A stretch of 64,000 nt of DNA, taken from NCBI GenBank assembly GCA_945859605.1, contig OX243824.1, forward strand, positions 20,056,467-20,120,466, given 5' to 3'. This DNA comes from Lumbricus rubellus (Eukaryota; Annelida; Clitellata; Crassiclitellata; Lumbricidae). The number at the start of each line of letters is the position of its first letter. Position 1 is the stretch's first letter. The notes below the pieces were generated by a model. It made no database searches. It was not told where the DNA came from and saw only the letters and a list, made by a program, of their open reading frames with translations. Both the position numbers and the translations under genes were made by a program. Shown one piece after another: positions 1-11,957 of this stretch.

Positions 1-364
1 AAACAGCGTCTGGTACAAACCACCGAAATGACATGACTTGTGATGATATGATGGATGAACGTTTTTCCCACGCAGGGGCGGATCCAGGGGGCAAATCCGG
101 CCATGCCCTCCCCATTCAGAAATGTCCATAGAACGTGCCCCCCATTAGGTTTCACCAAGCTTTCAACAGTAGGCTATAAATTATGTTTCAATATGGTATA
201 GGCTATTAATGGTATATTTTCCAGACATCCTGGCGTAAAAAAAGTTGACGACCTTTTTTTTAGTCGTTCGGGTCTGTGTTTGCCCGAAAAACCAGACTTG
301 CCCGAAAGTTGGGTGGGCATTTTCCCCTCTGGACCCCCGCCTTGTACGCCTATGGCCAGACCCC

Positions 365-510
365 TGAAAGGCGCCGGGCCCCTGAAAGGCGCCGGGCCCC
401 TGTAGAGCGCCGAGCCCCTGAAAGGCGCCGGGTCCCTGAAAGGCGCCGGGTCCCTGAACGGCGCCGGGCCCCTGAACGGCGCCGGGCCCTTGAAATGCGC
501 CGGGCCCTGG
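365..510. repeat. 18-bp minisatellite (CCCCTGAAAGGCGCCGGG)
   Basis: About eight units, G/C-rich, each with the GGCGCC palindrome. The second copy is at about 56389-56534. Because 18 is a multiple of 3, all frames stay open, giving spurious peptides. Confidence 0.9.
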
Positions 511-948
511 GCATTTACCACCTCCCCCGGGACGTGGCTGAGCTTGAACCTCTTGTCGGAGTCCTGTGTATTGGCCTTGAGCAAGCCGTTTGGCTCCACA
601 ATAATATTGTGGAACCAATCAACTGATTGTTATCATAATTTCTTTATTGCATTGTTTTCAAACACATGAACACACCGCTATCGGGTAGACCTATATACAC
701 AGGCCTACAGACCAATACCTTGAAAGCATAGAAAGCGTATATCCTTGGTCATTATGTAATTGCACTTCATAAATGCGGGCTAATAATTATAATTATAATA
801 CTTTTCTCGCATTTGTCCCAATAATTATAGAAGGAACATCGCTGCCTCAGGTATCTGCAGGGCATAGGCATACCCTTTAATATGCAGGTAAAATTATTGT
901 ATGCCTAATTCCATTAATTCCAGCGATGAACAGGTGGCATGGTTTCGC
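506..948. other. No gene recognised
   Basis: Unique-looking sequence. The minus-strand frame WFHNIIVEPNGLLKANTQD next to the minisatellite is open but unrecognised. The rest is A/T-rich. Confidence 0.4.
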
Positions 949-956
949 CCAATGAC

Positions 957-1435
957 CAGGGGCGGATCCAGGGGCCAATCCGGCCATGCCCCCTTTCAAA
1001 CGTACATACGTATACGTGTCCCTTCAATTTGGTTTCAACAAGCTAGAAATCAATGCAGTGGGATAAGGCGAGAGAAACAAAGTAGCATAAGGACTGGAGA
1101 GGTACGTCATAGTATATTCCCATGCAAGACAAAACGACCTGGATGACTAAAAAGGTCATCAGATTTTTCTGCCAAAGATCACCGAATATTTTGGCCCCCT
1201 TCAGGGCTTTTTTAACGTGCAGTTGTACACAAAATGTGTAGTTCTAAATGGATTTGTGCAGTTGTAAAAGCACTTCTGCACAGTTATACAACTAGCAAAA
1301 AATTGTCATTGTCCTCCGATTGGAAGTAATTTACCATGGAGGATGGAAAAGGAAAGAATTAAGGGGTTGTGCAGCTCTAAAGTTCCTTAAAAGCAGCCCT
1401 GGCCCCTCCCTTCGAAATTTCTGTATCCGCCCCTG
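957..1435. mobile_element. hAT-type MITE with perfect 8-bp duplication
   Basis: The termini are CAGGGGCGGATCCAGGGG and GTATCCGCCCCTG, flanked by CCAATGAC at 949-956 and 1436-1443. A second MITE (1202-1401) lies inside it. The same left terminus recurs alone at about 74-110. The copy in the repeated segment is 56981-57459. Confidence 0.85.
1202..1401. mobile_element. ~195-bp hAT-type MITE, copy 1
   Basis: The ends are CAGGGCTTTTTTAACGTGCA and AAAAGCAGCCCTG. It is nested in the element at 957-1435. Internal GTGCAGTTGTACACAAAATG is shared with copies at 8896 and 18201. The repeated-segment copy is 57226-57425. Confidence 0.85.
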
Positions 1436-1640
1436 CCAATGACTCAATGAGTCTCGCAAATATATGTAGGCCTAACCATATGCATGTAAATTCTATTCAA
1501 AATTTAGATATATTGATTGTAGGCTACGTGATCTCGAAATTTCTTTAAGAAAGCCTGAAAAAGCGAAGTCGTTGGAGCCCAATGATCACCCACAAACAGA
1601 CCTATACGACATGCATATTAATTAGGCCTATAGTTTGTTC

Positions 1641-1860
1641 GTATGTGCACTTGTTATAGCGCCCCTTCAAGCTCTTTCTACTCAGAGGCGCTCCCGAATG
1701 CAGAGTGGACACTGCATCGGAGTTTCACGCCGAAACGCTTAGCAATTGTGAGTGAAGGACTTGCCCAATTAAGGTCCTTACGAGGCGAGGTGGATTCGAA
1801 CCTCGAACCTTCCGGCTCCAAGGCAACGACGCCACCACTACACCACGTACCGCGCCCCAC
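1641..1860 (-). mobile_element. tRNA-derived SINE (family A)
   Basis: The head is at the right: GGGGCGCGG...GTGGTGGCGTCGTTGCC (A-box region), and GAGGTTCGAATCCACC matches a B box. The tail ends GCGCTATAACAAGTGCACAT. The copy in the repeated segment is 57665-57884. Confidence 0.85.
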
Positions 1861-1986
1861 AAATAGTGTTCCGTGTTATGTCTGAAGTCGCATTATAGGC
1901 CTAGTTGTTGTAGCAGGCAGGCTACGGTTAAAAGGCCCAATTATAGAGCGTCCAATTTCCCCAAAGAATACTACAGGATATACATG

Positions 1987-2023
<37 letters not shown>
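1987..2023. repeat. (TA)n microsatellite
   Basis: The tract is 2 bp longer than its counterpart at about 58011-58045. This is the only length difference I found between the two 8-kb copies. Confidence 0.9.
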
Positions 2024-2029
<6 letters not shown>

Positions 2030-2847
2030 TATAGTATTATAATAGTAGAAAATACTAGAAATATTTGTAGGCTCATTACTTTCTAGGCATCTATAATGGA
2101 AGCATTGTCGGACACAACATATGCAATCATATAAATGTTTATATGTAGCGATGTGCATGGCATAGGCCCTACAATAATAATGTATATATATCTACACACA
2201 CATAATTAGCCTATATATATTCATATATATATATACACATATAAAAATATATATCAAAGGCCCTACGTATTGTTTGTGGCAAATACATAGCCTTCAACGA
2301 TTTTTCATACTGCAGGCTGTTGCATGCTCACGAGGAAGCTATTGTTGCTGCTGCTGCGGTCCATCGCTTTGTTTGTGCGTGTTGGCTTCGACGTCGTTAT
2401 GCATGTATGCATGCATGAATTGACGTTTCTGCAGTCTTGTCGTTGTCGATGATGATGATGATGATGACGACGACGATGATGATGATGATGATTTGCGTTC
2501 AGGCGATGTCATGAGGAATAACAACAGCTCATGTGACAGATATCTGCCGATTGCAATGAGCTTATATGGCGCCAGAATCTGATGCGGATTTTCAAGGAGA
2601 TTCATGGGAGTAAATTTATGCGTTTGTTATTTTGTGTACTTGCTGAAGGATTTCATTGACAAATCGAAGCTACCTGTCGAGGTAAGCTATAATTATAGTA
2701 GTTTCCTTTCACTGATTGTGCAATAATTTAATGTGACACAAATCTGTTGTTACGACTAGAAATCATTGTAGTACCGGTAATGATGATTATAATGCTTCTT
2801 AAATATAAAGATGAGTTCTGCCACAGTTATTGTTCATCGTCTCCATG

Positions 2848-3063
2848 GCATAAGCGTAGGAGACGGGGGGGTCCAGAGGGCGAAATGCCCCCCAAATTTC
2901 AGGCAAGTCTAATTTTCGGGCAAGCAGACCCGGAAAAAGTTTTAAAAAACGTAAACATTTTTGGGAAAAAGTAACGGGGAATTTCTTAAGATTTTAGATT
3001 TCGGCCGGACCACTATAAAAAGTCTCAGAATTCCCACTGCTGAAATGTCCCCTACGCCTATGC
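2848..3063. mobile_element. Short MITE with GCGTAGGAG/CCTACGCCTATG ends
   Basis: The ends CATAAGCGTAGGAGACGGGG and CCCCTACGCCTATG are inverted. Internal GGGCAAGTCTAATTTTCGGG also matches sequence near 275-320 in the opposite sense. The other copy is at 58870-59085. Confidence 0.5.
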
Positions 3064-3969
3064 CCCATGTACTTCTTGCAAGAGACCTAACTCCGCCACA
3101 ACCCGAGCTCTGTTACTGTTATAAGGGCCAGTCCAAAGCTTAATTGTATCAAGGAGGGCGACGCGTACACATAAGAGAAAAGTTGTTGGATAAGGAACGG
3201 CTCGGCATTGTCGCAATCCCAAAATTTCTAAATCGCCACGCTAAAGCCAAGCGCAGGGCACAAGCTTATTCACGAGCGCTGCTAATTACACTGTTAAGGT
3301 AATAAGCCAACAGCAGGCATATTACAGCATGTATACGCTAAGCATACATGTATAAATGTATGTATGTATAGACCTATGAAAAATAGACTGAGGAACTATT
3401 GACCCAAATGAGTCAAAAGGCTTTGCACGTAAACATTTCTTTCTAAGATATACGTCTGCACTGAATAAAACACAGATGGCCTGCTAATAATATAGGCCTA
3501 AGTGACGCCCAATATCACTGCGACCTAGATCTAGGTTTCATAGGCCTACCGTATTTCATATAGGGTCAGCGTCATGGGCGGAGTTTGGTTTCAGTTTTTG
3601 CATGGAAGCCTTGGGGGATACCTTTTTTGGTTCTTCGGTCGAAATTTCGTGAAAACACACCAACGTACCATTTTCATCCGCCAAAAAGCTGATGACCATT
3701 TTAGTCCTTGACTTGGGGAGGCTTAGCCCTGCCTAGCCTCTGATAAACAAACTCAGCCCATGCCCCGCGTTGGCCTACACCCAAATAATTAGCAAAGAAC
3801 AGAAACGGTCTGCGATTTGTCAACCTGTGATCTAAATGCTTTGTATTTTTTAAATTGTCTTTGTAGTCTTCTTGGAGCAGCCGATCAAGTTCAGTGCAAC
3901 AATGACATCTGAGAAATTCCGTCTTCAATTACTGCATAGCAATTTTCTTCTACCTACCCATCAGACTCT

Positions 3970-4055
3970 ACGCAGCGCTCGTGAATAAGCTAGTGCCCTA
4001 CTCTTGACTTTCGAGTGGCGCCTTCGGAGATAGGAGTTTACGATTACAATGACGA
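3970..4055. repeat. Short interspersed repeat (CTCGTGAATAAGCTGGTGCC)
   Basis: GCTCGTGAATAAGCTAGTGC, then CTTTCGAGTGGCGCC and TTTACGATTACAATGACG. Related copies are at 39545-39600 and 50700-50775, and at 59992-60077 in the repeated segment. Probably a retroelement 3' tail. Confidence 0.5.
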
Positions 4056-4323
4056 GGGAGAATAATATTCTAGCCGTCCCCAGAAGAGCCATAGAACCTT
4101 GGATCAACGACAGTTAATAAGCAATGGCCCCTATATACATATAAACATTGCGACTCATGCATCATTCGCCAAGAAATTGGTCTTAGATACGTTCCTGCCG
4201 ATCTATCCGCCTCCGATACGATCCATCCGGGGCAATGAAGCGTGACTGACGACGCAATTCGTATTCACTGATGCGTAGTAACTTCTGCAGATAGGCACCA
4301 ACTTAATTTGCAGTCGAATAAAG

Positions 4324-4710
4324 ATGGCATCGTCATCAGCAGAGTCGCTTCTGATGTCTTGGTCGCCTACTTTCACTGAAGATCGATTATCAACTGATCG
4401 GGCAGTTATTACATCAGTCGCCAAGCAGGACCAGACCGTGACCACCTCCTCGTCCTCGTCCTCGTCCTCCACGCCCCGTCTTCGGGTGGCTCCGAACCCC
4501 GTTCATGTGGCCCCAGCGGCGTCTTCCCCGCCCCTCATCATCCACCACGGTGACCGACGTTCTGACTTCATGGAACCTACAACGTACGACTCCTACGGTG
4601 GTGTTCGTACAGCGGCCACGCTCGTCTCTCTAATCCTAATCGTACTCATTGGAATTCTGTACAGAGAACGAGTCTACGTCGGACGCAGATGTAGGGACTT
4701 GGTCGAGTCG
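4324..4710 (+). CDS. Candidate first exon of a single-pass membrane protein (unrecognised)
   Basis: An ATG opens 129 codons up to a good GTAAGG donor at 4711; the open frame runs on to 4911. The product has a Ser/Thr/Pro-rich N-terminus with an S8 run (DNA TCGTCC repeat), then GGVRTAATLVSLILIVLIGI, a clear transmembrane helix, then a basic YRERVYVGRRCRDL stop-transfer segment. Codons are G/C-rich at third positions, unlike the surroundings, which supports real coding. I do not recognise the family. A possible downstream exon starts after CTGCTCCAG at 5755, adding about ten residues before a stop in the joined frame, but this is weak. The sequence after about 4690 also resembles a tRNA-Ser-like SINE head, so the 3' part may be transposon-derived. 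An identical copy is at 60346-60732. Confidence 0.5.
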
Positions 4711-4815
4711 GTAAGGCCAGTGGGACTGCGACACACTGGTGATTGTGGTGGCCAAGCGCCCTATGAAGGATGTGGGATCGAACCCCCGCTGGGCTGTGGA
4801 AGTGTTGGACCGTCG
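4690..4815 (+). repeat. tRNA-Ser-like sequence (probable SINE head)
   Basis: TTGGTCGAGTCGGTAAGG resembles a class II tRNA A box (TGGCCGAGTGGTTAAGG). CCAGTG...CACTGG forms an anticodon-like stem around GGACTGCGA, and GGGATCGAACCCC at about 4778 resembles a B box. The acceptor stem does not pair, so this is a tRNA-derived relic, not a tRNA gene. The copy at 60712-60837 is the same. Confidence 0.5.
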
Positions 4816-4911
4816 GGCCCAGCGGGGAGTCCGTTGGGTGGCGATGGAGGAGAACTGTTGGGGGTTCTAACGACAGATGTTGGGTCTCTCGTGGAAAAGA
4901 TAATGTTATGA

Positions 4912-7900
4912 CGGCGCCCGTGCTGCAGCTTTGGTGCGTTTCCTGGAGCTTATTTTAAATTTCTATCCGGTCTCCAATTGCATTTTTTATGACCCGTTAC
5001 TAAGTTCAGAAGTGCGCTGTACACGGCCAGAGAACATCACGTTGACAGGCAGTCTTTAAACAAGTCGCCTGCTTGGAGAGGGGGGAAATTTAGGTTTCTG
5101 GAGGCGCGAAAAATGGCATCATGGCCCCCAAACTGAAACTCTGTATTGAAAGAAATTTCTTATGTAAATGTAAATAATATTTCTTGTTAAATAATTTGTC
5201 AACGTAAACTAATGGTTTAACCTGCTCATCTATTATAGGCCTGAATAGGCTATTGTGCGACTGTAGCCCATATGACGCCGAGAGAGGGAGACTTTATTTC
5301 GTCGGCGGAGGAACTATTCTCTCTCCCCGGAGGCTTTATTTCAGAATATACTCTCCGGGGGGGGCGAATTTATTCTGGAGCAAATCTTCCGAGAGGGAGG
5401 GGGAGAATCTGTTTAGAAATAAAGTCTGCGGGGGAACTTTTAGGGGAGACTGCCACGCGGTACCGGCATAAATCAAGGTAGCCTAGGTGCTAAGGGTGCT
5501 GCAGCACCCGGGCCTACAATTTTGAAGGGCCCGATGTCAGGACCGGTTTAACAAAATTTAATGGGGTGACCCTATTTCTGTTCAGAACACTGTGAGTCAG
5601 CCCCACAGATTACAGCAAAATGGCACATGAAACTTATATTGGATTTGTGCTATGTATATACACTTAATTAGGCCTTATTGTGACGACAATCGCTTTGTTC
5701 TGGAAATACTATTGTTACGTCACTCTTCTTCTTCGCGTATGCTACTGCTCCAGGTCTTGTCGGAGCGTGGACCGGGATTCGGATGAATTCGGTCAGCTGG
5801 TGGCATCCTTGGTTTCCCCGAAGGTACTCACAGGGAGGGCGCGCCCGGATTGACCCAGGCTTCGTGAACGCGGATGCCATCCTCCCCGTTAAATGTCTTG
5901 AGGGTATGTTACGTCACTGATCTTATTGGACATGATGATACTAAGTACATTACGATCAATTTGAATTATGAACTTCGTAATGTGACGGCTTCTTTTTGTT
6001 TTGTAATTTTGTTGCGTACTAGGCCTCATTTAGCTATATATGTATACGGCCTAAGTTGTTGCCACGATATAGCTCTGTTCTATTATGACGACATCTTTTT
6101 GGTCTACACTATTGTTAAGTCATTCTCTTTTCTTCGTTAATACGTTGCTGACTTGGTGTAAGGACGATATAGCTTTAATTGTTACATGGACTTGTGTTAA
6201 TTGTTAGGACATAGGCCTAATACTTGCTATAGGCCCTTATATAAAAATATAGGCTAAAGGGCCGTGAGTTGCCAACCTCTGCTGTACACAGTGTAGGATA
6301 TAAAATAAAATTGCCTCGTTTTATAACGTGTTACATTTGATTTCCGATCAGGCCAGCTGAGGGGATGTATAGACTAGTAGGGCATAACAGTCATAACTAT
6401 AGTATCGGGGACCAACGTGTCGGTTAGGATCAGGTTAAATGTCTTGAGGGTATGTTATGTGTCAGGTTCGGCGTCGTGAGGGTCGGTTGGGGCTCAGGTT
6501 ACCACAAATTCTACTTTAAAACACAAAGCCGTTACAAATCAAGAAATTCATTTTTCCAATCAGTAAACACCAAATCATTTAATTCGTTCAGTTGCATGCT
6601 GCTGTTTGTAAGCATTTAAAATACTTAAGTAATACTACAAGAGGTTTACCAGTCTTCTACAAGCAAAGTCTAACTGAAGTCTTACAATCATAGGTCGAAC
6701 GTTAAGGGCCTAATATTATTTTACTATTACAGTAAACCGTTCAAATTATGCAAAATACAGTTATACGGAATACAGGTTTTAAGTACCAACTAAAAATACA
6801 GGAAAACAATCTGAAATTTATGACAAAAAGTTACAGATTTAGACAATGTTAAGACTTCTCTAATTAATACTGAAAAAATTAGTCCAAGCAGTTAAACAAG
6901 AAATACTGACAGCATTGTCATAAAATTCAATTTGAATTACACAAATGGGTACCAAGGTAAACAGCAATTAAGCAAGAACAAAATTCATGTTGTACCATTT
7001 TTACTGCAAATGAAAAATAATTGTACGAGATTTCTAAATTGCCAACAACAAAGTTAAGGAAACCAGCATATTAAAAGTGCTTCGTCAAAATAAAACCTTT
7101 AGACAGGCAAGGTCAGAGATGTTTCCATTCCCAGTGTCTGATTAAAGCGCTTTAACATCGAGAATGTACCAAAGGCGTTGTCAAAAGGTTAATATTAAAG
7201 ATAATTAATTATTTAATTAATTATTTCAGTAATTAATTGGTTATGGTCTTCATGAATGGCACTTGCTCTTTCAAGTCTAAAGATTCTGCTCTTTTATGAT
7301 AGAAACCTCCTTACAAAAAAACACTAACAATTAAATCAGTAGTTTATAACATTAAATATCAAATGTGTACCATCTCTACAAAGATTAGAAAGGCGAGAAT
7401 AAAGTACTATTGACTTCTCCATTCAATGTCACATTTATTATTTTCATCCCATTAGCCAAGTTGACATCAGACCTTAGCAGTCAGGTCCTTAATTTAAATC
7501 TAGATCTCCTCAGATGACCATTGATAATATTTATAGACACAATACCAATCTGGCCAATACAAAAGAAATACAATTAAAGTAAATACGCAATCAACAATAG
7601 TGAAAATCGTACCAACTATAATACTGTGACTTTGAAATATTCTTGGAAGCTACATGACATTTTGTGAAAGTGCCAATTAACATAAAAGTGCTAAATATTC
7701 AAGTGACTTTTTAAAATCAAGTCTGCAGAATTCAGATTCAAAGCAATCATCGGATAGCCAACAAGTCTTGAATGGGTGTTGGGAGGGAAAGTTTTTAACG
7801 AGGGAAAGTCATTTTTTTTACCTGGGTCAACGTTTTGATTGGTGACTTTTTAAATTACCTTTGACCCTGAAAACATATTTTAGTTTTCAAGTAATCAATT

Positions 7901-8138
7901 TCTAAGTCTCTTTTCAGGAGTTTCACCCATCAGTGAAAATGGGAGTCATGCTCCTTTGCCCCCCAAACCCTATCCTCAAACGTAATCGTCTTTCAATTGC
8001 AAAACAAACATCATCATCTAGATCAGCAATACAATGAAAAGTACACAAGAATCAATCTGAGATGCTTCAGTTACAGAAGCAGACAAAGCTTCAGAGGTTA
8101 ATCTCATCCCTTATCCCATCTCCATGGTAACAGCAGTT

Positions 8139-8170
<32 letters not shown>

Positions 8171-8395
8171 GAAAAGATAAATACGTGAAGTCTACAGTGC
8201 TCGATATATAACAGGAAGACTAAAAACAAAGTTTAAGTTCAGCAGAATTTAACTAGGCATTGAAATTATATTTACTCCGATCCATACACGCTTGCCATAC
8301 CAAGCATGCAGATTGCATAGTTATACATAACAAAGTTAAACACTCAGCTGCATACAATGTAGCCAGCATGTTCACACTCTAGCTGAGCTCAATGT
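4912..8395. other. No gene recognised; two compositional blocks
   Basis: 5265-5530 is G/C-rich with GGAGAGAG motifs and the palindrome GGGTGCTGCAGCACCC. 5687-5747 and 6081-6138 are diverged copies of each other, as are GTTAAATGTCTTGAGGG segments at 5888 and 6435. 6520-8395 is A/T-rich and almost lacks the TAGGCCTA motif. It could be a 3' UTR of a minus-strand transcript, but no signal proves it. Confidence 0.4.
8135..8170. repeat. (CAG)n microsatellite
   Basis: About eleven GCA units. No open frame of interest. Confidence 0.9.
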
Positions 8396-8461
8396 ACACA
8401 TACATATACAAATACACATACACAGTATGTGTATGCGTGTACGTCAATATGTGTATACGTG

Positions 8462-8807
8462 CAGAGCTGCCGAGAGGGAAGGGCGGGGCAAATACCCCGG
8501 GGTTCGGCAACTTTTCAACCTTTAGGAGGCCCGGGCTAGGCAATTATTTAGACTATAAAAATATTTATGATTTATACCTTTTTAAAAATAATATTGCCGA
8601 GAAAATTAACTTCAATCAGTTCAAACATCAATGTAGCAACTAAACAAAATCATATTTAATATATAAATGTAAAATTGCAGGTCGTATCTGCACCTTTATC
8701 ACTTCAATTGGTTTCTTAAAAAATTGTTTCTCATAAAGCCTTAGGATAGTTTAGAGACCCTCGACTGCTCTGAGTAGGGGACCCCTGAATTTCTCTAGTC
8801 AGCCCTG
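8462..8807. mobile_element. Probable hAT-type MITE
   Basis: The ends CAGAGCTGCCGAGAGGG and CTAGTCAGCCCTG resemble the CAGGGCTG-type termini of hAT MITEs. The flanking octamers match poorly, so boundaries are tentative. Confidence 0.5.
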
Positions 8808-8895
8808 TGTACATATAGAATACATGGATTATATGTATAAAGCTAGAACAACCAGAATGCATAGAAGTCCATTTCAGTTTCATGCACACACACTG

Positions 8896-9091
8896 CAGGG
8901 CTTTTTTAACGTGCAGTTGTACACAAAATATGCAGTTCTAAATGGATTTGTGCAGTTGAAAAAGCACTTTTGTCCAGTTAAAACTAGCAAAAAAATGGTC
9001 ATTGTCCTCTGTTTATAAGCAATTTACCATGGAGGATGGGAAGCAAAAGAAGTAGTTGTGCAGTTCTAAAAATTCCTTAAAAACAGACCTG
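8896..9091. mobile_element. ~195-bp hAT-type MITE, copy 2
   Basis: Same family as 1202-1401. The flanks ACACACTG and ACACACAG match 7/8, as for an aged 8-bp target duplication. It lies just 3' of the STPG2 stop. Confidence 0.82.
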
Positions 9092-9222
9092 ACACACAGC
9101 ACTATTACCAAGTATACGTCCTATTGCGGAAAGCCGGATGATTCGAAGTTGGAGGCAAAACAATCGAGAATTGAGCTCCAGTGGAGTCAAATTAAACCAT
9201 ATATATCGTCTGTTGTGGAACT

Positions 9223-9351
9223 TCAGTCTACGATGCACACAGCCGGTTTGATTTCTCTGAACGGCAAAGGTGGCTGATTGCTGAGGAATGGATTATTCAA
9301 GGTGGCATTGAAGGTGCCCTTCAGAATCGTATCCTGTATCATTGGAGAAAA
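9223..9351 (-). CDS. STPG2: STPG2 terminal exon
   Basis: Forty-two codons and TGA encode FSPMIQDTILKGTFNATLNN and a short tail ending CIVD. The block matches the C-terminal LSPLxxDTxLKGTxN region of STPG2. The acceptor is GTTCCAG. Confidence 0.92.
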   Translation of the reverse strand, partial: FSPMIQDTILKGTFNATLNNPFLSNQPPLPFREIKPAVCIVD

Positions 9352-11873
9352 CTGGAACAACAAAAGAATTACCAGTAATTATTATTTCCTATTTGTTTTG
9401 TTTGTTTTTTGTTTGTATGTGCACTTGTTATAGCGCCCCTTCAAGCTCTCTCTACTCAGAAGCGCTCCCGAATGCAGAGCGGACACTGCATCGGAGTTTC
9501 ACGCCAAAGCACTGAGCAATTGTGAGTGAAGGACTTGCCCAAGGTCCTTACGCGGCGAGGTGGATTCGAACCTCGAACCTTCCAGCTCCAAGGCAACGAC
9601 GCCACCACTACACCACCGCGCCCCACAACTCAAGTAAACATAGCATACATACAGTATACCATCTCGGTTGTTGGCCTCTCCACATGGAATGGGGGCTCTC
9701 GCATGCGCTGCTCTTACCACCTTGGAAATATTTGCCTGATTTCTACCACACAGTTACTCCAGTCTTTTCCCTTTAGCTGCATGTTGCTGGGTTGGAAGCG
9801 CCTGTGAGTAGGTCTCTAAACGGGGGCCTATAATAGGGGCTCTATATAAATTTCCAGAATCAATAAATACATAATTAAAACATTACCTCATTATTAAAAC
9901 ACTCAACGATGTAACTCATCTCAAGATGTTTCTTTTCCCCCGGGGCTTCTGTGCTGAAAACAACTCTGAATGGTATATGCTGCAACTCTGCGAGAGGCGT
10001 TCTATGAATTTTTAGATACAATACGTTACGATACGATAATAATAATACAATCTGCGATAATATTTTTAAAGAGGTTGTATAATTGTCAAACCTCGTAAGC
10101 GCCTGGTCCTGGAGTCTCATCCATTTGGTCCATCCGGAAGCGACAGTCCTTCGTCATGATGAAACCACCGTGGTTCATTTCGATCATTTTCGGATTGTAC
10201 ATCCCAGGACCTATGAGGATCAGCAACAACACAATTACATTAACCACTGTACAATGTACATAATTCTCAACTGTTCAGTAATGTTGATAAGTCTGCGTGA
10301 GGACTGCCACGGTTCAATCCAGATGCATTGCCTGCATATTTAGTTAGTTATTTATATATTTATTTGTTTGTTTATTTATATTTTCGCATTTGCTATTAGC
10401 CACCCTCTTTCACTGCCAACTGCTGCTTGAAAACATTAGCCTTCAGTTACAATTAGATCATAATTAACCCTGTCATCTTCTACCACCATAGGCGCCTTTC
10501 CAACTTTCACCACTACCAATTCATCACAGCCTGAGAATAAAGTCTAGCAATGGTTAAACCTAATGCAAATGTCATGTAATGTAAATGTCATGTAATGTAT
10601 ATTGTAATGTAATGAAAATGTAATGTAAATGTCATTAAATACAAATGTCATGTAATGGAAATGTCATGTAATGTAAATGTTATGCAATGTAAATGTCATG
10701 TAATGTGAATGTCATGTAATGAAAAAAACTATGTGATGTAAATGCCATACAGAAGGTTAATGCCATGTAAATGTAATGTAAAAGTCATTTAAAAATTAAA
10801 TGTCATGTAATGTAAAAGTCATTTAAAAAGTAAATGTAATGTAATCTTTAAAAGTTTCTGTGCACCACACCAGTATCAGCCAATTCTTTAGACGAAGGTC
10901 CCGTCCTTACTGGCCGAAAATCTCAAAGCAGCAGCACTGCAGCAGCAGCTACATGTATCTACATGGCATTTACCTTATGCATGGCATTTACATTACATGG
11001 TTTTCATTACATGGCATTTACATTGCACAGCATTTACATTACATGACATTTCCATTACATGACATTACTTGTAAATGTAAAGTGCAGTGCGTCTTGCAGG
11101 CGTTTCATTAAAGAAAAGATTATTATTATTATTAATATCATTATTATTATTATTATTATTATTATTTATTATTATTATCTTAACTGGCATAATCCTGTTT
11201 GACCCAATACATTGAGACAACTGTACAGTTCTCTCACCTGGCACGGCTGGATCAGGCTCCGCAATGATGACATCCCTCGGAGGAGCAAATCTCGACGAAG
11301 AGGACAGGAAGGATCCCTGCCTCCTCTTCGCATCCTCCGTACGCGGTGGCTTCATCTCGCATTTCGAATGAACCTTCTGGAAGGATTCGATGACGTCATA
11401 GGATCCAGGCGCAGGAATATCCTACAGCGCAAACACAGGATATTAAGTCAACTTAATTATTGGATCAGCTATCTGATGCAAACAGATGTTATGTCAAGGT
11501 GATTGATGGTGATATAGAAAAAGAGAAATAGCAGTGACCCTTAAGCTATAGTCCCAACAGGTAGCTATTGGTTTAAGGTATGTATGTATGTATGTATGTA
11601 TGTATGTATGTATGTATGTATGTATGTATGTATGTATGTATGCATGTATGTATGTATGTATGTATGTATGTAAGTATGTATGTATGTATGTATGTAAGTA
11701 TAACATGTATGTACTATGTATGTATGTATGTATGTATGTATGTATGTATGTATGTATGTATGTATGTATAGTATGCATGTATGTATGTATGTATGTATGT
11801 ATGTATGTATGTATGTATGTATGTATGTATGTATGTGATGTAAGTATAACATGTATGTATGTATGTATGTATG

Positions 11874-11904
<31 letters not shown>

Positions 11905-11926
11905 GTATAACATGTATGTATGTATG

Positions 11927-11957
<31 letters not shown>

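Larger units (their letters stand above)
1..7978. repeat. Left copy of a ~8-kb repeated segment
   Basis: Matches 56025-64000. The offset is 56024 up to the (TA)n tract and 56022 after it. I saw one substitution (position 110 C, right copy T) and one 2-bp length difference. The match runs to both window edges, so the true length is unknown. Confidence 0.97.

Noticed and set aside
174..618. Proline/glycine-rich minus-strand frames over the 18-bp minisatellite
   Set aside because: The repeat period is a multiple of three, so all frames stay open. Only the flanking stretch at 500-600 may be meaningful.
1780..1860. Functional tRNA gene
   Set aside because: It has A- and B-box-like sequence but no acceptor stem and lies in a multi-copy SINE.
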